Positions 1-12,141 of a DNA stretch of 64,000 bases are shown one piece after another. Under the pieces are notes generated by a model that saw only the letters and a program-made list of their open reading frames with translations, was not told the DNA's origin and did no database searches. The number at the start of each line of letters is the position of its first letter. Position 1 is the stretch's first letter. This stretch comes from Isoetes taiwanensis. Taxonomy: Eukaryota > Streptophyta > Lycopodiopsida > Isoetales > Isoetaceae. Made by a program: the position numbers and the translations under genes. The stretch lies in NCBI GenBank assembly GCA_021234155.1, contig JAJEKV010000005.1, forward strand, positions 7,682,216-7,746,215, in the 5' to 3' direction.

Positions 1-1287
1 TTCTTGCCTTTGCTATTTTGTTTACCAAAGGTAATGGGAGAGGTTACATTGCACAGAGAGGCACAACCGAAAGTGCATACCATAAAGGATAGGAGCTCAG
101 TCTTATATTGAAGGGCTACTTATTTATGCCCTATAACATCGCGCACATGTTTGCTCCATAGGATGCTCCCTGAGATGTTTGGACAAGATTGTCCTTGATG
201 TGAGTGCCCAGAGTTTGATAAAATATAAACATCTTGATTTTGGATTTTGATGCTTGGGACAAATTATCCTTGATAGAGTGCCTAGAGTTTGACAAAACTC
301 TATAGACATTTCAATTTTGGATTGCCTTCTACTCTAGTAATAGAAACACCTTTTCTTTCTATGGGATATCACACGAGCTAAATTAGAACTGATGCATACT
401 ACTTAAGGGCTGATAAATAATGTAAATAAGACAATTTATGCATATCGCAGAAGGACAGGCACAACCAAAACTACTATGACAAAAACTACTATGACAAAAT
501 TCGTAAAAGTCATAAAGGCTACTCCTTTACATACGAGGCCCATCTAAACCAGACCCCTAGTTATGCGCCACAATGATATGCACATGTTTACTCGCGACAT
601 ATGGAAGGGCAAACAAAAATGTAATATGAATGCCAACTCCATGTATTCCTTTTGCCATAGATTAAAGGGGACTATGCATCCATTATATGTGATTGAATTA
701 AAATGAATTGAATTGGAAAAGGCCTGGAGGACGAAAGTTTTTCCATCTTGCACGACCTGTTGCTAAATTGTTTGGAGTGCTGAAATAATTAAGTTTTCAG
801 AATCTTTGCCCTTTCTTTCCGGAATATTTATGTTGCATTCTCCATCAGGAACTCAGTGTGGAGAAACGAAGAAAAATGAACATATTTATAGCCTCCTGTG
901 GCAGGGCATCTCCATTTCTGGAGGAAAAGGCTCTATAGCTCTGTATTAGCATTTTTCAAGACTCTGCATTTTTTTATTTTATGTCAATGGTTATATTTTA
1001 TATTTTATAAGGCTCCATATTCAGATTTGAGAATGGTTATGTTTAATATTGTATTGTATTGAATCACGGTTTTGCGCAATTGACACGAGCAAAGGTTTTT
1101 GCTTTTAAAAATCTAATGGCCCTTGATGAGAAATACGAGATAAAATATTCCTACGATAACGGGCTCCAAGGCAAAAATATCAAAGTCTAAAACAAATCAT
1201 GTTTAAAAGATGCCCGGGAAAAAAATTGACATTCTAGGAGGTGAAAAGAAAGAAAAAAGAAAAAAAGAGGAATTCGGGTAATTACAC
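1..1287. other. Gene-free flank, AT-rich
   Basis: I see no supportable gene here. Two imperfect copies of a roughly 70-bp segment (about 170-245 and 250-320) lie in tandem, each with a 'gagtttga(c/t)aaaa' core. The rest is AT-rich non-coding sequence. Confidence 0.5.
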
Positions 1288-4200
1288 ACCAATGGTTATG
1301 TTAAGTTAAAAGTTAAAATTTTAAGATAACGGCGTTCACACATGCCTCGTTAATCATTTCCGTTAAAATCAAAGCTGTTAAGGTTTAACCTAGCTGGTTA
1401 GGTTAAATTTTATTCTAATGACGATTCATGCATGTTTTGGTTATGCTAAACCCTAACAGCATGTTAAAATTCTTAACAAAATGTGTTGTAAATTTATCAG
1501 CAGGTGTTGAGCACGGTTAGGGCTGTTAGCGACAACGGGCGATGACGACGTAGCTGGTCCGGCCATCTCTCCAGCGGGTAAACACCATTCTTCCACTCTG
1601 CCATTCTTCTCTTTTATCTTATGTTCGTCTCCAGGTATGTTCTGAATGCTTTTCTTTTGCATTTTTATCCATTGCATTCGATCAGTAAACACTAGCAGTA
1701 TATCACGCTCATGACTAGCCTAAACCGCTTCCCTTCCTCAAAAAATGAGATTCCAATAAAAACTGCAGATTGGTCACAGACGGATTTCAAATGAGGATCC
1801 CAGATTGAAGTTCCCACTCTACAAGAGAGATAAGCGTGTATAGTCAGCCAGCAACTGAAAAATAGGGATGTTTCCTCTCTCCTGTAGGCCAATCCTGTAG
1901 GCCAATCCTGTTATGGCAGTAAGATTTGAGCACATCTTTTCTATGCTAGAATGACCTGATTATTACAAGTATGGCTCTGATTATTACAAGTATGGCTCTA
2001 ATATCAGCATTTGGCCCCTTTTGAACATGATCTTGTTTTCTCTCCTTCTGGAAGGATTCCTTATGTTTCTGTTTTGCTGCCCTCTTTACTTTCTTAGAGG
2101 TTGCTAATGTCACTCCTTTACTATCATGAAGCTTCCTTTTCTTTGGAGAGCCAAAAATAGGAACGGCTAAATCGGCTAAAAGCAAACAAAATTACTTCAT
2201 TCTTCCTTGTTGATGGAGCAAGCTCATGAAAATGAAGATACACATTTCTTGTCATAAAATTTCATAAGTTTCTGTAAGGTTGTTGAAAAAGACTGGCTAA
2301 GATGTTCAGCATGCCCCAGCAATATGTTCAAATGCAGTTATATGTTCAAATGCAGTTCCCACAAATCGGCAGTTACAGAGGTGAAAGTTGTTAGTGCTCC
2401 CAAATTTGGGCAGTATTATTCTCACAAAACGTGTTGGGCTGGGTTAGATTTAGTTGTTTACCCAATGCTTTGAGACACAAGCAGCTCTAGGACATGATGA
2501 CAGTTAATTGAGATATGCTGATTAGTTATATTAAGGAGGTCTGAAGTAACTGATTAAGTTGAGAAATGACTTATTTATATCATGTATATGAGCTCCACTT
2601 AGTGAATCGCAGTTTGGTGTCCGTGAAGCGAACATCGTGCTAATGTTGTAGCAGTATCTAGTATCTGTGGCCATCAGTTGCAATCCCATTGGGAATTGTT
2701 TAATCCAACCTCACTTGGTTAGATCCTCTTGCATTGATTAAAATGTAGGGTGTTAAAACAAGGCATGTAGAGCACACTTTGGTAGCTTCACATATACATA
2801 ACCTTCTTCTTCTATTAACTACTCCTAGTTTTTCCCCACTATTATGTGCATTAATTATACCAATTTAGTGCCAAATGCATGGAGTACAATAAACCACCAT
2901 GTATAAGTGTGAAGAAATGTTCTTCCTCCATAGAATAGTAGCTTGTCTTTGACATTCATAAACCATCTGAGTCAAAGCAAAGCGTTTATTTACATAGCAT
3001 GGCAATCGATATGATATTTCACTCTGATGCAACAGTCTGCAAGTTCCAAGACCAGTTTTTCACATCAACTTAGAAACAAGGCCCAATTACAGAAGACAAG
3101 GTATTATTGCCTTGTTAAAATTAGAGCAGATTAATATCTCAGTCACAGTATTATGGTCTCAGTATTATTCTCACAGTATTATGGTCACAACAACCTGCCT
3201 TGTTAAGACTAGAGCAGAGCTCCTTCCAGATTTAGTTCATAAATACTTCCTTACGTTATTGGACATCATGCAGTTCTCTTAACCATGAAACACATGTAAT
3301 TATTATTATGGGCTGGTTTGAAGACTTGGATGGGCTTTCATGCACATAAATTAGAGTAATTTGATTACATACAGATAGTAGATGGTGCCTTGGAACTGCT
3401 TGAAAAGATGAGCATGTACAAAAGTTGCCCAAGTAAGAGAAGATTTTCCATTTAGAGGACATGTTTAACAGTAAAGTAGCGCAGGAAAACTTATGGAGAT
3501 ACATAAGTTGCAATAAGTAAGAAGAATGTAAGCAGGGCAGAGAATAGCTGTGTCAACAGAAACTGTTACAACTGTTTCATTTCTTTATTCGAATCGAAGA
3601 TTATATGTAATTTCATTTTATTGATTCTCTCAGTTTCAATAGTTAATAAACTAATAGAAGATGTTGTGCCCACCATCAGGGGTTAAACTTAATTTTTTGC
3701 TCTCTAAGATCGTGTCTAAGCTGTGAAAGATCTGACTGTATTTTGAATATAGCGACTGTATTTTAACTATATTTTGACTGTATTTTGACTGTCTTGACTA
3801 GTTTGCATAATGAATGTAGTTTTATATGCTCTTTCAGCATTTTGACGAACCATTTGGCTATGGTATGGCAATTGCAATGGCTTTCATTTCTGCACTTTTG
3901 AACACAGGATGAATTAATTGGCATATATATGACAGTGTTGTTTAGACAAGAGCAAAGGAATGCTTAGGATTGTTACAGTGTGTTGAAAGTGTATCTAAAA
4001 TGGGCCAGTGACTTTGAACAGTAAGGTAAGGTGACTTTGAACAGTAACCTGAGCTTTTGATTTTATGACTAAATGTCTGGTGTGAATGCGTTTTTAACCA
4101 ATTATGTTATGTTATTATATAACATAACTGAATAGGTGTGCATGCATCTTAACGGATTCTGTTATATTAAAAAATTAACATAACAATTTCAGTCTGTATT

Positions 4201-4331
4201 CAGTTTTAACAGAATCCGTTAGATTAATATTAAGATAACCAAGGGTGTGTAAGACACATTATGTTAACCTTAGTTTAAGATAATAAAGGTGGGGTTAAAA
4301 TCTATTTTTTAAGATAACATAACCAATGGTC
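1288..4331. mobile_element. Possible non-autonomous TIR DNA transposon
   Basis: The left edge reads ACCAATGGTTATGTTA and the right edge, reverse-complemented, reads ACCATTGGTTATGTTA. This is an imperfect 16-bp terminal inverted repeat. Many copies of TTAAGATAAC/GTTATCTTAA and TAACATAAC-like words lie inside both ends (1290-1500 and 4090-4325), as expected of subterminal transposase sites. I could not find a target-site duplication, so the superfamily is open (hAT or Mutator are possible). A minus-strand reading frame at 1946-2185 includes a lysine-rich stretch (SPKKRKLHDSK) that may be a captured gene fragment. Confidence 0.4.
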
Positions 4332-4661
4332 TGAAAGTGCCCGAAATCGTTTTCCTCTTTGCATTTTCCTCTTTGCGTTTTCCTCTGTCTTTTAGGGCAT
4401 TTCGTTTTTCTCCTTATTAGGGTTTTTGGCTCTAGGTCTCGCAGCTACTGTGCGGTATGCTCAGAAGTTCCCTTGCCATGGCGGCTACTCTCGGTGGGCG
4501 CCCTTTGTATTTTCATTGCATAGAATAGTTTTAAGGACTTTCTAATGCGATTCATCTGCATAGTATATAATCTTGCAGCCAAGCTTTGTGCATAATCTGA
4601 TAATGGTGCATACAGGTATGCAACTGGTTTCAGAACAAACGGCACTACCTGAAGTCAAAGA

Positions 4662-5411
4662 TGGCAAAGACACCTGAGAACATCAAGTCTATGAGCATTT
4701 CTGGAGCCACCAACCCCGTAGGTCGGCCACCAACAAAATCTTCTGTAGTTCAATCAGGTGCATTATGGACTTTCATTATGTTGCCTTAGTTTCTTAAATT
4801 ATTCAGGAAGTAAGAGTAAGATTTGCTGGTTTTGGTTCGGACGAAGATGAGTGGGTAAATGTAAGGACTTCAGTTCGTCAGAGGTCACTCCCATGCGAAG
4901 CAGCAAAATGCATAGCTGTGATTCCTGGAGATACAGTTCTCTGTTTTCAGGTATTTCAAGTTGCTAGACTCTTGCAAAGAATAATGCACTTTGTTGCAAA
5001 TGAAAGGTGACTTACAGGTTGACTAGTGGGTTCTCTGGTTCAGGAGGGTAATGAACAGGCTCTTTACTACGATGCCAAGATTCTTCAAGTTCAGAGACAT
5101 AGGCATGATATCCAAGGTTGCCGTTGTAAGTTTTGGGTTCGTTATGAGCATGATTTATCTGAGGTAATCTTTTGCAGAGTGTGCATGTTTGTTATGAACT
5201 TGGTCATCTAACATGACAAGTCATCCAGGAGATTGTACCGCTGAAGAAGGTTTGTCACAGGCCAGAAACTGAGTTTAGGCTAAAACAGTCACGGTTGAAC
5301 AAACCTTTGGATGCTCAGATATCACGATCTCCTGGAGGTGAACCTCAGAGCTTGCAACCTAATAGCAAATTAGCTACTGGGACATCACCACCTTTGTTGG
5401 GCCTAATACAG
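4662..5411 (+). pseudogene. SAWADEE-domain (SHH-like) gene fragment
   Basis: Three exon-like blocks with GT-AG borders (4807-4950, 5044-5163, 5229-5411) join in frame and encode the second half of a SAWADEE domain. Recognisable parts are [22 protein letters not shown]-like [18 protein letters not shown], the Cys/His stretch [20 protein letters not shown], and EIVPLKKVCHRPETE. SAWADEE proteins (SHH1/SHH2 in Arabidopsis) read histone H3 K9 methylation and recruit RNA polymerase IV for DNA methylation. A short upstream block at 4662-4755 starts with ATG and ends in a donor-like GT. The exon for the first half of the domain and the homeodomain are missing. It is probably a captured or truncated copy, although the splice sites look intact. 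Confidence 0.75.
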
Positions 5412-6283
5412 GTATGCTTTTGAATTCTCCCACTATGAATATTATTTGTTCTTGTTGTGAGCAAGGCATTATGATATTGTATGTCATGCAGCAGCCTTCA
5501 GTCTCGTCTATATACAGTGCACAGTCTACAATGAATCCAATTGAAACGTATCCTTTAGAAAACACAGGGGGAATGATAACATGACAGCGTGAGTCCAGCT
5601 CAAGTACAGGCATATATTCATGACAAATTTGATGATGTTCAAGACTAATGCGTTTCAGATATAATTGGTGTGGGGCTATGAACAATGGGGAGATAGTCTA
5701 ATGGCGCCACAACAACGAGCAGCCTGCGCTTTTACTGGCACATCTTCATCGTCTTTGATCCTTGCTTTAGCACCCCAATTTAACTCATTTTAGAACAACA
5801 ATATGGATCGGGTATCAAAGGTTAGCATTTTACATGCTAAGATTCAGAATTAGCTGCATGAATTTCAATGCATATTAATGGTTTGCATGCGATTGGAAAA
5901 TATGCAGGTTTTGGGGCTTTTCACGGATGCAATCATGAGATTTGCGGCCTCAGAAGGATGTCGATGCTATTATTAGTAATATTTCATAAGCAGGTGATTT
6001 TGCAAATTCATTGCTATTCTGCTTCTAATTTATTTAGAGTATCATGAAAGGAACCATACAATCTGTGCATCAAATGTGCAAGTAAAAAATTCTAGTTTGG
6101 TAATTTTGAAATATCTGGCTTTTCTTGTATTGAGACCATGATACCAGTTTACAAACCAACCCACATTGCCATGTAGGCTATCTCGGCAGTGGTAGGAAAT
6201 GGTCTTTTTAACCCAGGCCTAGAGCAGTAGTTTAAAGGTTGTTTATGTTGTGTTAGAAGCCCAATGTTAATCATCCTTGTCAG

Positions 6284-6480
6284 GTTATACAAACAAGGGA
6301 AGGAAGCAGGTTGAATTTGAAGTGGCTGGCTATGTGGTTGAAGAACTCAGGAATAGTGGGCATTATGACAGGTTTTGCAAGGATTTGGAAGATGCAAACA
6401 TCTTCATTGGGTCTCTAATTGTTGTGAAGGAGTTGGCCACAAAGTTTACTACAGTTGACAAGAACAACCTATCTTAGCAG
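6284..6480 (+). pseudogene. Mg-chelatase subunit H (CHLH) exon fragment
   Basis: After a splice acceptor-like CAG the frame encodes a block closely matching the N-terminal region of plant magnesium chelatase H, the large subunit that binds protoporphyrin IX in chlorophyll synthesis. Diagnostic residues are [12 protein letters not shown] and [16 protein letters not shown]. About 60 residues remain of a protein of roughly 1,380; the frame then diverges and stops. The fragment lies 0.9 kb after the SAWADEE fragment on the same strand, so both may have been carried in by one transposon. It cannot be functional. Confidence 0.8.
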
Positions 6481-7438
6481 CATGAGACTATACAATGCAG
6501 ATAGTGATTAGATAGACTTAGAGGTGATTCAGTCTAAGCTGCAAGTGCAAGGTCAGTACTTCCTTAGATACAAATTTGTTTGTTACTTATTTCGGAATAA
6601 ATTTAATCATAGTTTATGAGTTTTGGAAATGGTTGGGGTTCAAATCCCCTTGCTCTTGAAAAGAGCAGATATAGTGACATAGCCGTAATAAATACTACTA
6701 TATATATGAAACCATACACTACTATATATAAGAAACTACTATATATAAGAAACCATACACTACTATATACAAGAAACCATACACAATCCGGTCTATTACA
6801 CTTGAAATGCTTCAAACAAAACATTACTGGTTTATAAATGATAACCATTATTGTTTATAAATGATAACCATGATTAGCTAATGCATAACAAAACCATGCA
6901 CATTTAGAACAAACAATTACATCTAGGATTGATAGCAATAATAGTAATTTGCGTCTAATACAATGGGAACCATGTGCATTTACCATGACATTAGCCTGCT
7001 AGTTTACCACAATAACCAACCACATTATAAAACTCATGAATAACCACATTATAAAACTAGCCTGCTAGTTTACCACAATAACCAACCACATTATAAAACT
7101 CATGAATAACCACATTATAAAACTCATGAATAGAGCACTGTATTAAACCACATCCACAACCGTCATGTTATACCACATGGACAAACCATACCTTTAAAAC
7201 ACTATAATTATACCACATCTATTTACCAACATGTAATACCACTTTGAAAAACTCTACGTAGAAGCCATTTACAATTACCGTGCAATAATACCACCCTAAT
7301 AAACCTTACCGGAGAAACAACTTAGTTTAGCCACATATGGTTTTTAATGAAATTAACCCCCAAACACGCATTGGTTTTGTAGAGTGGTTTTCTAGTCATA
7401 ACCATGGGAAAAACCACGTAGTCTTTTAATTTTGGGTG
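6481..7438. repeat. Gene-free AT-rich region with short tandem repeats
   Basis: 6690-6785 holds repeats of an ACTACTATATATAAGAAACC-like unit. 6997-7062 and 7063-7130 are near-identical tandem copies of a 65-bp unit (ACCACATTATAAAACTCATG core). TAACCA and AACCAC words recur up to 7430, suggesting the subterminal region of an unidentified DNA transposon that borders the LINE at about 7438. At 6633-6645 a GGGTTCAAATCCC box resembles a tRNA B box, but no convincing A box accompanies it. Confidence 0.4.
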
Positions 7439-7439
7439 C

Positions 7440-8257
7440 CTTGTGTATTCTGCATAGCATACATGGCTTTCCATCCCGCGCTGACACGTCTTTCCACACA
7501 GTCATCCCATAACATGCTAGCGCAAAAGTCGATTCCCAGATACTTGAAGGTCCTTACAACATCCACCTTCTCGTCCTCCTCGTAATAGAGATCCGGGATA
7601 TCATGTTTGCGAGGAGAGGACCGCCAGAGCTTAGTTTTCTGCGTTCACCGCCATTCCCCGTTGTGTCACGTAACCCACTAAGAGCGTCCAAATGCCGCCG
7701 CATACTCCCGGGCCGTATGGGATAGCAAGTCTACATCATCTCGCATAGAGCAATTGCCTTATCTTGTATGCCTCTTCGTAGTCGTGGGCCACCGCCCCCA
7801 TGTTCTTGCATCCAAGTCTCCAACTTGTCAATGTAGAGACCAAAGAGCGTTGGAGATAACGGACATCCCCTGTTTAACCCCTATGGTGCTAGCAACTTCG
7901 GCCGATCCGATGCGAGGCAATGCAAAGATATATCCCATCATAGAGTCTATAGATGACATTTTGTAAGTCCTGTGGGGCATGCAAATACAAGCGAATGTCT
8001 TTGCCACAACAGTCCCGAGGGACCGTATCATATGCCGCCTTGAAATCTAAAAACAAAGAAGATGCAGTCACGCCCGCATTGCGGTAGCTTCCATAAGGAT
8101 TCGAGAGTGAATATATGGTCGACAGTGGAGTGGGCGTGGCGAAACCCCTTTGTGGCCCGCCTCCGACTTCCTCACCCACCGAAGTTAACTTCTTCTCCAC
8201 CACACCGCTAAAAGCTTTATGCGGTAATGGGCTCACCATGATCATGCGGTAGTTCAC
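7440..8257 (-). pseudogene. LINE reverse transcriptase remnants
   Basis: Minus-strand frames carry RT motifs. FLDFKAAYDTVPRD corresponds to the motif A region (FxDxxxAYDxV). Further downstream come DVDLLSH (degenerate YADD region) and a thumb segment VDVVRTFKYLGIDF. Several stops and frameshifts separate the pieces. RNase H and the 3' tail are not present; sequence of another type begins left of 7438. Confidence 0.75.
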
Positions 8258-8524
8258 CGAATCATCCCTCGCACTGCCTTATGAATTGGGGTGACCTTGC
8301 TAACCATCCACTCTCCCGAGGCCCTCCCTTATGGCCCGGTTAATGATCGTTGTCGAGGCCCTAGCAAAGCTGGCCCACCCCATTTCAATAACTTCGGCTT
8401 GAAGTCCCCGCAGTCCTTCGCTTTGCCATTAGCCGGTGTCTAAGGCCCCGTTGGATGTCTTCCTCCGTGAGCCGCAAAGATTTCTCCTACGATCACGGAA
8501 CCCCGCCAAATGCCTCCCCGGGGA

Positions 8525-8932
8525 TCATACAGCTCCTCCAAGCGATGCATCCACCGGTCTACTGGTAATATTGCCGGTGGTTGATGCCTCTTGTACAACA
8601 CCCTCACGCCGGGCTTTCGGCTCGATCATCAACAAATCAAACATGCGGCTGCGATGGTCCGCAATGTACCGCTTTTTGGATTTCAAGAATGCTCTATAGT
8701 CCTGAATGGCCTGCTGCCGCAATTGTGGATCTGAGACGAGGCGTAGTTGGGTCCTTAGAGCCTTGCACTTTCGGCCAAACCGGGGATTCGAGGGAACTAG
8801 CGAAGTCCATTCATGGCGATCCCTCGGGCCGCAGCATGCACTAGGCGCCGCGTGAGTAAAGGCGTTTACAAGCCATTCCCACCTATCATGTAACGTGCAA
8901 AGGGCATCAATCCCCTGCAGTTCACGTTCCAT
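8525..8932 (-). pseudogene. LINE linker between endonuclease and RT
   Basis: This frame (starting MERELQGID) continues directly from the endonuclease frame ending at 9475 once the intervening MITE is removed. It shows the charged, helix-rich sequence usual between endonuclease and RT in plant LINEs (for example RDYRAFL-like QDYRAFLKSKKRY). It has no catalytic motif of its own. Confidence 0.65.
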
Positions 8933-8934
8933 TA

Positions 8935-9474
8935 GGGTTTTTTTGAGATTAAAAAAGGGCCTTCAAAACATGCCAACTAAGCCAAATGAAGATAAATGAA
9001 CTACCAATCAGAAATCAGAGCCTGACGGGTCCAGTCAGCAAAACTGTTATAACTAACTCATTGGATCACATTTTCTAGCATAACTATTGATAGAAAAGTC
9101 CAAATGAGCTCTTGCTTAGTGCAATAGATAGATCTTGTTGAGATCTTTCCAACCTTAGGTGCTTTGCACATATTTTAACCACTTATGATTGTCAAAACTC
9201 CAAAAAATATGGTTTTTACCATTTTTTACTATACTATGGGGTTAAAAGATATGCAAACCACCCAAGGTTGGAAAGATCTCAATGAGATCTATCTATTGCA
9301 CCAAACAAGAGCTCATTTGAACTTTCCTGTCAACACTTATGCTAGAAAATGTGATCCAGTGAGTTAGTTATAACTGTTTTACTGACTGGATTACTAGTTC
9401 TATTTTTTGATTGGTAGTTCATATAGCTTAGTCAGCAGTTCTTAGAAGGCCCTTTTATGATCTCAAAAAATCCC
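8935..9474. mobile_element. Foldback MITE, TA target site, inside the LINE
   Basis: A 540-bp element whose two halves are inverted copies of each other over about 240 bp. Both ends read GGGWTTTTTTGAGAT going inward, and both arms share CAGTTATAACTAACTCA and GAGCTCTTG. It is flanked by TA on both sides (8933-8934 and 9475-9476), as for Tc1/mariner-type (Stowaway-like) MITEs. Removing the element and one TA restores the reading frame of the LINE (frame 9463-9810 joins frame 8525-8932). It therefore inserted after the LINE did. Confidence 0.85.
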
Positions 9475-9844
9475 TAATGCCAACACAGACTCATATTCTG
9501 CTTGCTTTCGATAGTCGGGGATGTATCTCAACCCCTGATGGTTTCTACTCTGTGATTGCGCTACTGAGTGCTCCCAATCCAAAGTGACATAAAGTGGATA
9601 GTGGTCTGACAAAGCCTCCTCATCTCCTGTTCGTGTGCCAATTGAGAGCTCGCTGATCATGTCAAGTCCTACCACTGGAGCAAGGAGATAGTCTACCACG
9701 CTAGCTCCACCATCATGTCTATCGCTCTTGCAAGTAAAACCCCCTGATTGCGGCCATCTGATCATACCATTGCACACTACCATGTCAAAGACCTGACAGA
9801 GTTGAACCAACTCCCTTCCAAAGGCGTTGGATCAGATCTTGAGA

Positions 9845-10404
9845 CTATCGGCATGTTGGGGTGCAAATTTGTTTCAAGCCGAGTGGGTCGAATCGGCCTC
9901 TCCAAGAAGGTAACCGACTGCGGTAAAGGCGGGCATTGAAATCTCCTAACAAGAGCACATGCCCTTGCTGGCGATATTGCTCTATGTCATCATACAGATC
10001 TCTATAAGGCATTTGTACATCCGTGTCTGCCTCCTGGACCTGGTAGAACTTAGAGGCTGCATGGGGTATATAACAGCATGCAATAAATAATGGACGATGC
10101 TGAGGCTCCAGTATTCTCACCCATAGGTAGCGGTTAAGTCTGTCAGCCTTGTGGAGCGAGACCGTGGCTGCTATAGCATCTTTGAAGTAGCATGCCACCC
10201 CTCCATATCCTCGCTTGCCATGGCGCGCATTAGCGAGCGAGAAGCACTGGTATCCCGGGATGTCCGGCAGCTGATGCCCACGATATTCCCATGTCTCTTG
10301 CAAGAAGATGATGTCCATACCTGTAGCGATCCCAACAAGGCCACTGCCCTTCTTCCAGGGGAATCCCCTACAGTTCCATGATACAAGTCGAAGACACTGT
10401 CCCT
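9845..10404 (-). pseudogene. LINE endonuclease domain
   Basis: The minus frame encodes an exonuclease/endonuclease/phosphatase fold. It has WNCRG at the start, the metal-binding glutamate in LQETW, and GDFNARL near residue 145. A frame change near 9840-9860 passes to the frame at 9463-9810, which carries the C-terminal DHYPLYV motif (SDHxP) of the fold. LINE endonucleases nick the target DNA for target-primed reverse transcription. The frame break near 9850 makes this copy inactive. Confidence 0.8.
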
Positions 10405-10903
10405 ATGCTGCCTGTGGCGGTTGTCATGCTTCCAACATTACTCTAGCCATGGACTGATCACAGAATTTAACAAAATTTTTTTAACCAATACTCTACCTAG
10501 TCTTCTAAATGGTGCAAGCGCTTCACATCAAGATTAACCAGGTAGAAGACTCGAGTACATGACTCACAACCCATAACAATACAATTTATCCATGGGCCTA
10601 TACTTCTACAAATCTGCTCATCAATCTATTAAGTGCAAAAAAGGCAATTATATGTTGCCCAAGCCGTTTTATGTTACTGTGCAATCACTTAAGTAAAGCA
10701 TCCTCTTATCATAACCAGCATAATTATTCCGGTAACCCATTTATCTAGTGGTAATGCAGATTGTGCTTATACCTTTTCAAACCTATTCTTACAAACAGCC
10801 CTAGCATGAATGCTTATCATAGATCCACAATTATCTGATCTATCTCAAGCCTAGATCATTATTACCATAATATCTTCATAAGGATCTGCTAAACTACAGA
10901 TTA

Positions 10904-11269
10904 CTAGAATTTAGCATGGAAATTATTAACCTGAGTAGAGTTCGCTCCAAGGGGACTTCCCATGTGTTGAACTGCAGCAGACTTGTTTCCAGATATATCC
11001 TTGTTGCTGGCCATCTTATTGGCATGCATTTCCTCCTTTCCTTTATTCTTGGGGGCATGCTCAACTACTTCTACACTCTTCATGCTCCCGTCACCAACAG
11101 CAGCAGCATTGCATTTATTCACCAAAGGCATATCTATAGCTTTATTCGGATTTGCAGCACTAGCAGCCTTACGAAATTCCCAGATCTTCTTTCTCTTTGG
11201 GGCAAGATTAGCTTCCAACTCTAACTTTCTTCTGGTAGACATATTAAGATCACCCTTCTTTCTGCCCAT
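10904..11269 (-). CDS. Basic hypothetical ORF upstream of the LINE
   Basis: A 121-residue minus-strand frame starting MGRKKGDLNMSTRRK, lysine/arginine-rich at the N-terminus and rich in Asn/Ala later. I do not recognise it. It lies about 0.5 kb upstream of the LINE endonuclease on the same strand, where an ORF1 nucleic-acid-binding protein would sit, so it may be a remnant of LINE ORF1. No zinc knuckle or RRM is visible. Confidence 0.3.
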   Translation of the reverse strand: MGRKKGDLNMSTRRKLELEANLAPKRKKIWEFRKAASAANPNKAIDMPLVNKCNAAAVGDGSMKSVEVVEHAPKNKGKEEMHANKMASNKDISGNKSAAVQHMGSPLGANSTQVNNFHAKF

Positions 11270-11713
11270 GCTCAGGGGCAGAAATCGGGCATCATATTGC
11301 GGAGGACAGAACTGGCATCTATCTCAAGCTATAGTGCCACTATTTAACCTGGATGTAGGTCCTTAGCAAGGCTTATGCAGACTGGACGTGTCCTTAAGCA
11401 AGCCCTGTTCATATCTGTAATACCAGAAATTGTACGAGCTTCCATCATTATCCGGAAGGAGCTGATGCCAGGCATTCTCCCATCTCGATCCCTCACGCTG
11501 TTAGCTGTATCCGGAACCCTAAAGCATTTTTTTCTTTTCTTTTCTCTTTGGAACCCTAACAAACATTTTCTTACGTCATTTAAAAACATACCTTGTCATT
11601 TATTTTCATCTGTGCCACACCAAGGTCATCCTATTGCCCCAACCATAGGGTCATATGGCTAGCACCTTACATATTGTCCTGCATAACAACTTATATCATT
11701 AAAAAAAAAAAAA

Positions 11714-12141
11714 GTGTGTCAAACCGGGCGACTTGAGGGATTTTTGCATTTTAAATCGAAAAAGAAACTCGAATTTCCTCAAGTCCGCCTATTTTGAATT
11801 CCTGCCCATATTTTTGCCATTTTGACCTGTACAAAGGGTGTTCTAAGCTAATTCGAAGGTCCTCGAAGCAACGGAACTGTGAAATAAGGCCATTTGAAAT
11901 AAGTTATGGCCATTTGAAATAAGGGACCCTGTGCTGCCCAGAACTTCACCTATGTTTTCACCTTTATACCTCTAAATTTTTCCACAACTACCTACTAACA
12001 ACATTTTTGGTCTCAAACAACTAACTACAAGGCTCTAGAAAGGTCTTTCTATGTTAAAGTCCCCAACTACTTAACGCTCTATCGAGTTAGAACATGGTCA
12101 GTGCAATGATCTGGTCCACCAAAATCATGCTATGATACCAT
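11714..12141 (-). mobile_element. Gypsy-type LTR element: primer site and leader remnant
   Basis: Immediately inside the LTR end at 12142 the minus strand reads TGGTATCATAGC, a one-mismatch complement of the initiator Met-tRNA 3' end. The following leader contains CACTGACCAT, also present at the same place after the second LTR (about 34107). No gag frame is visible before the sequence changes at the poly-A tract at 11700-11713. Confidence 0.7.

Larger units (their letters stand above)
7438..10440 (-). mobile_element. LINE retrotransposon (APE endonuclease + RT), degenerate
   Basis: A minus-strand non-LTR retrotransposon. It begins near 10400 with an AP-endonuclease-like domain (WNCRG, then IIFLQETW, then LLLGDFNARL and LSDHYPLYV). 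A linker follows, then reverse-transcriptase pieces (FLDFKAAYDTVPRD near 8050; RTFKYLGIDF near 7545). The active-site YADD-type box is damaged (only a DDVDLLS-like remnant near 7730), and several frameshifts break the RT. The order endonuclease-RT places it with APE-type LINEs. The 5' end is not defined and the 3' end is cut near 7438. It is split by a MITE at 8935-9474. Confidence 0.85.

Noticed and set aside
6616-6660. tRNA or SINE from the GGGTTCAAATCCC box
   Set aside because: No credible A box at the right distance and no cloverleaf.
10904-11662. Plus-strand frames at 10916-11662 as genes
   Set aside because: Hydrophobic shadows of the basic minus-strand frames and of simple sequence; no domain is recognisable.
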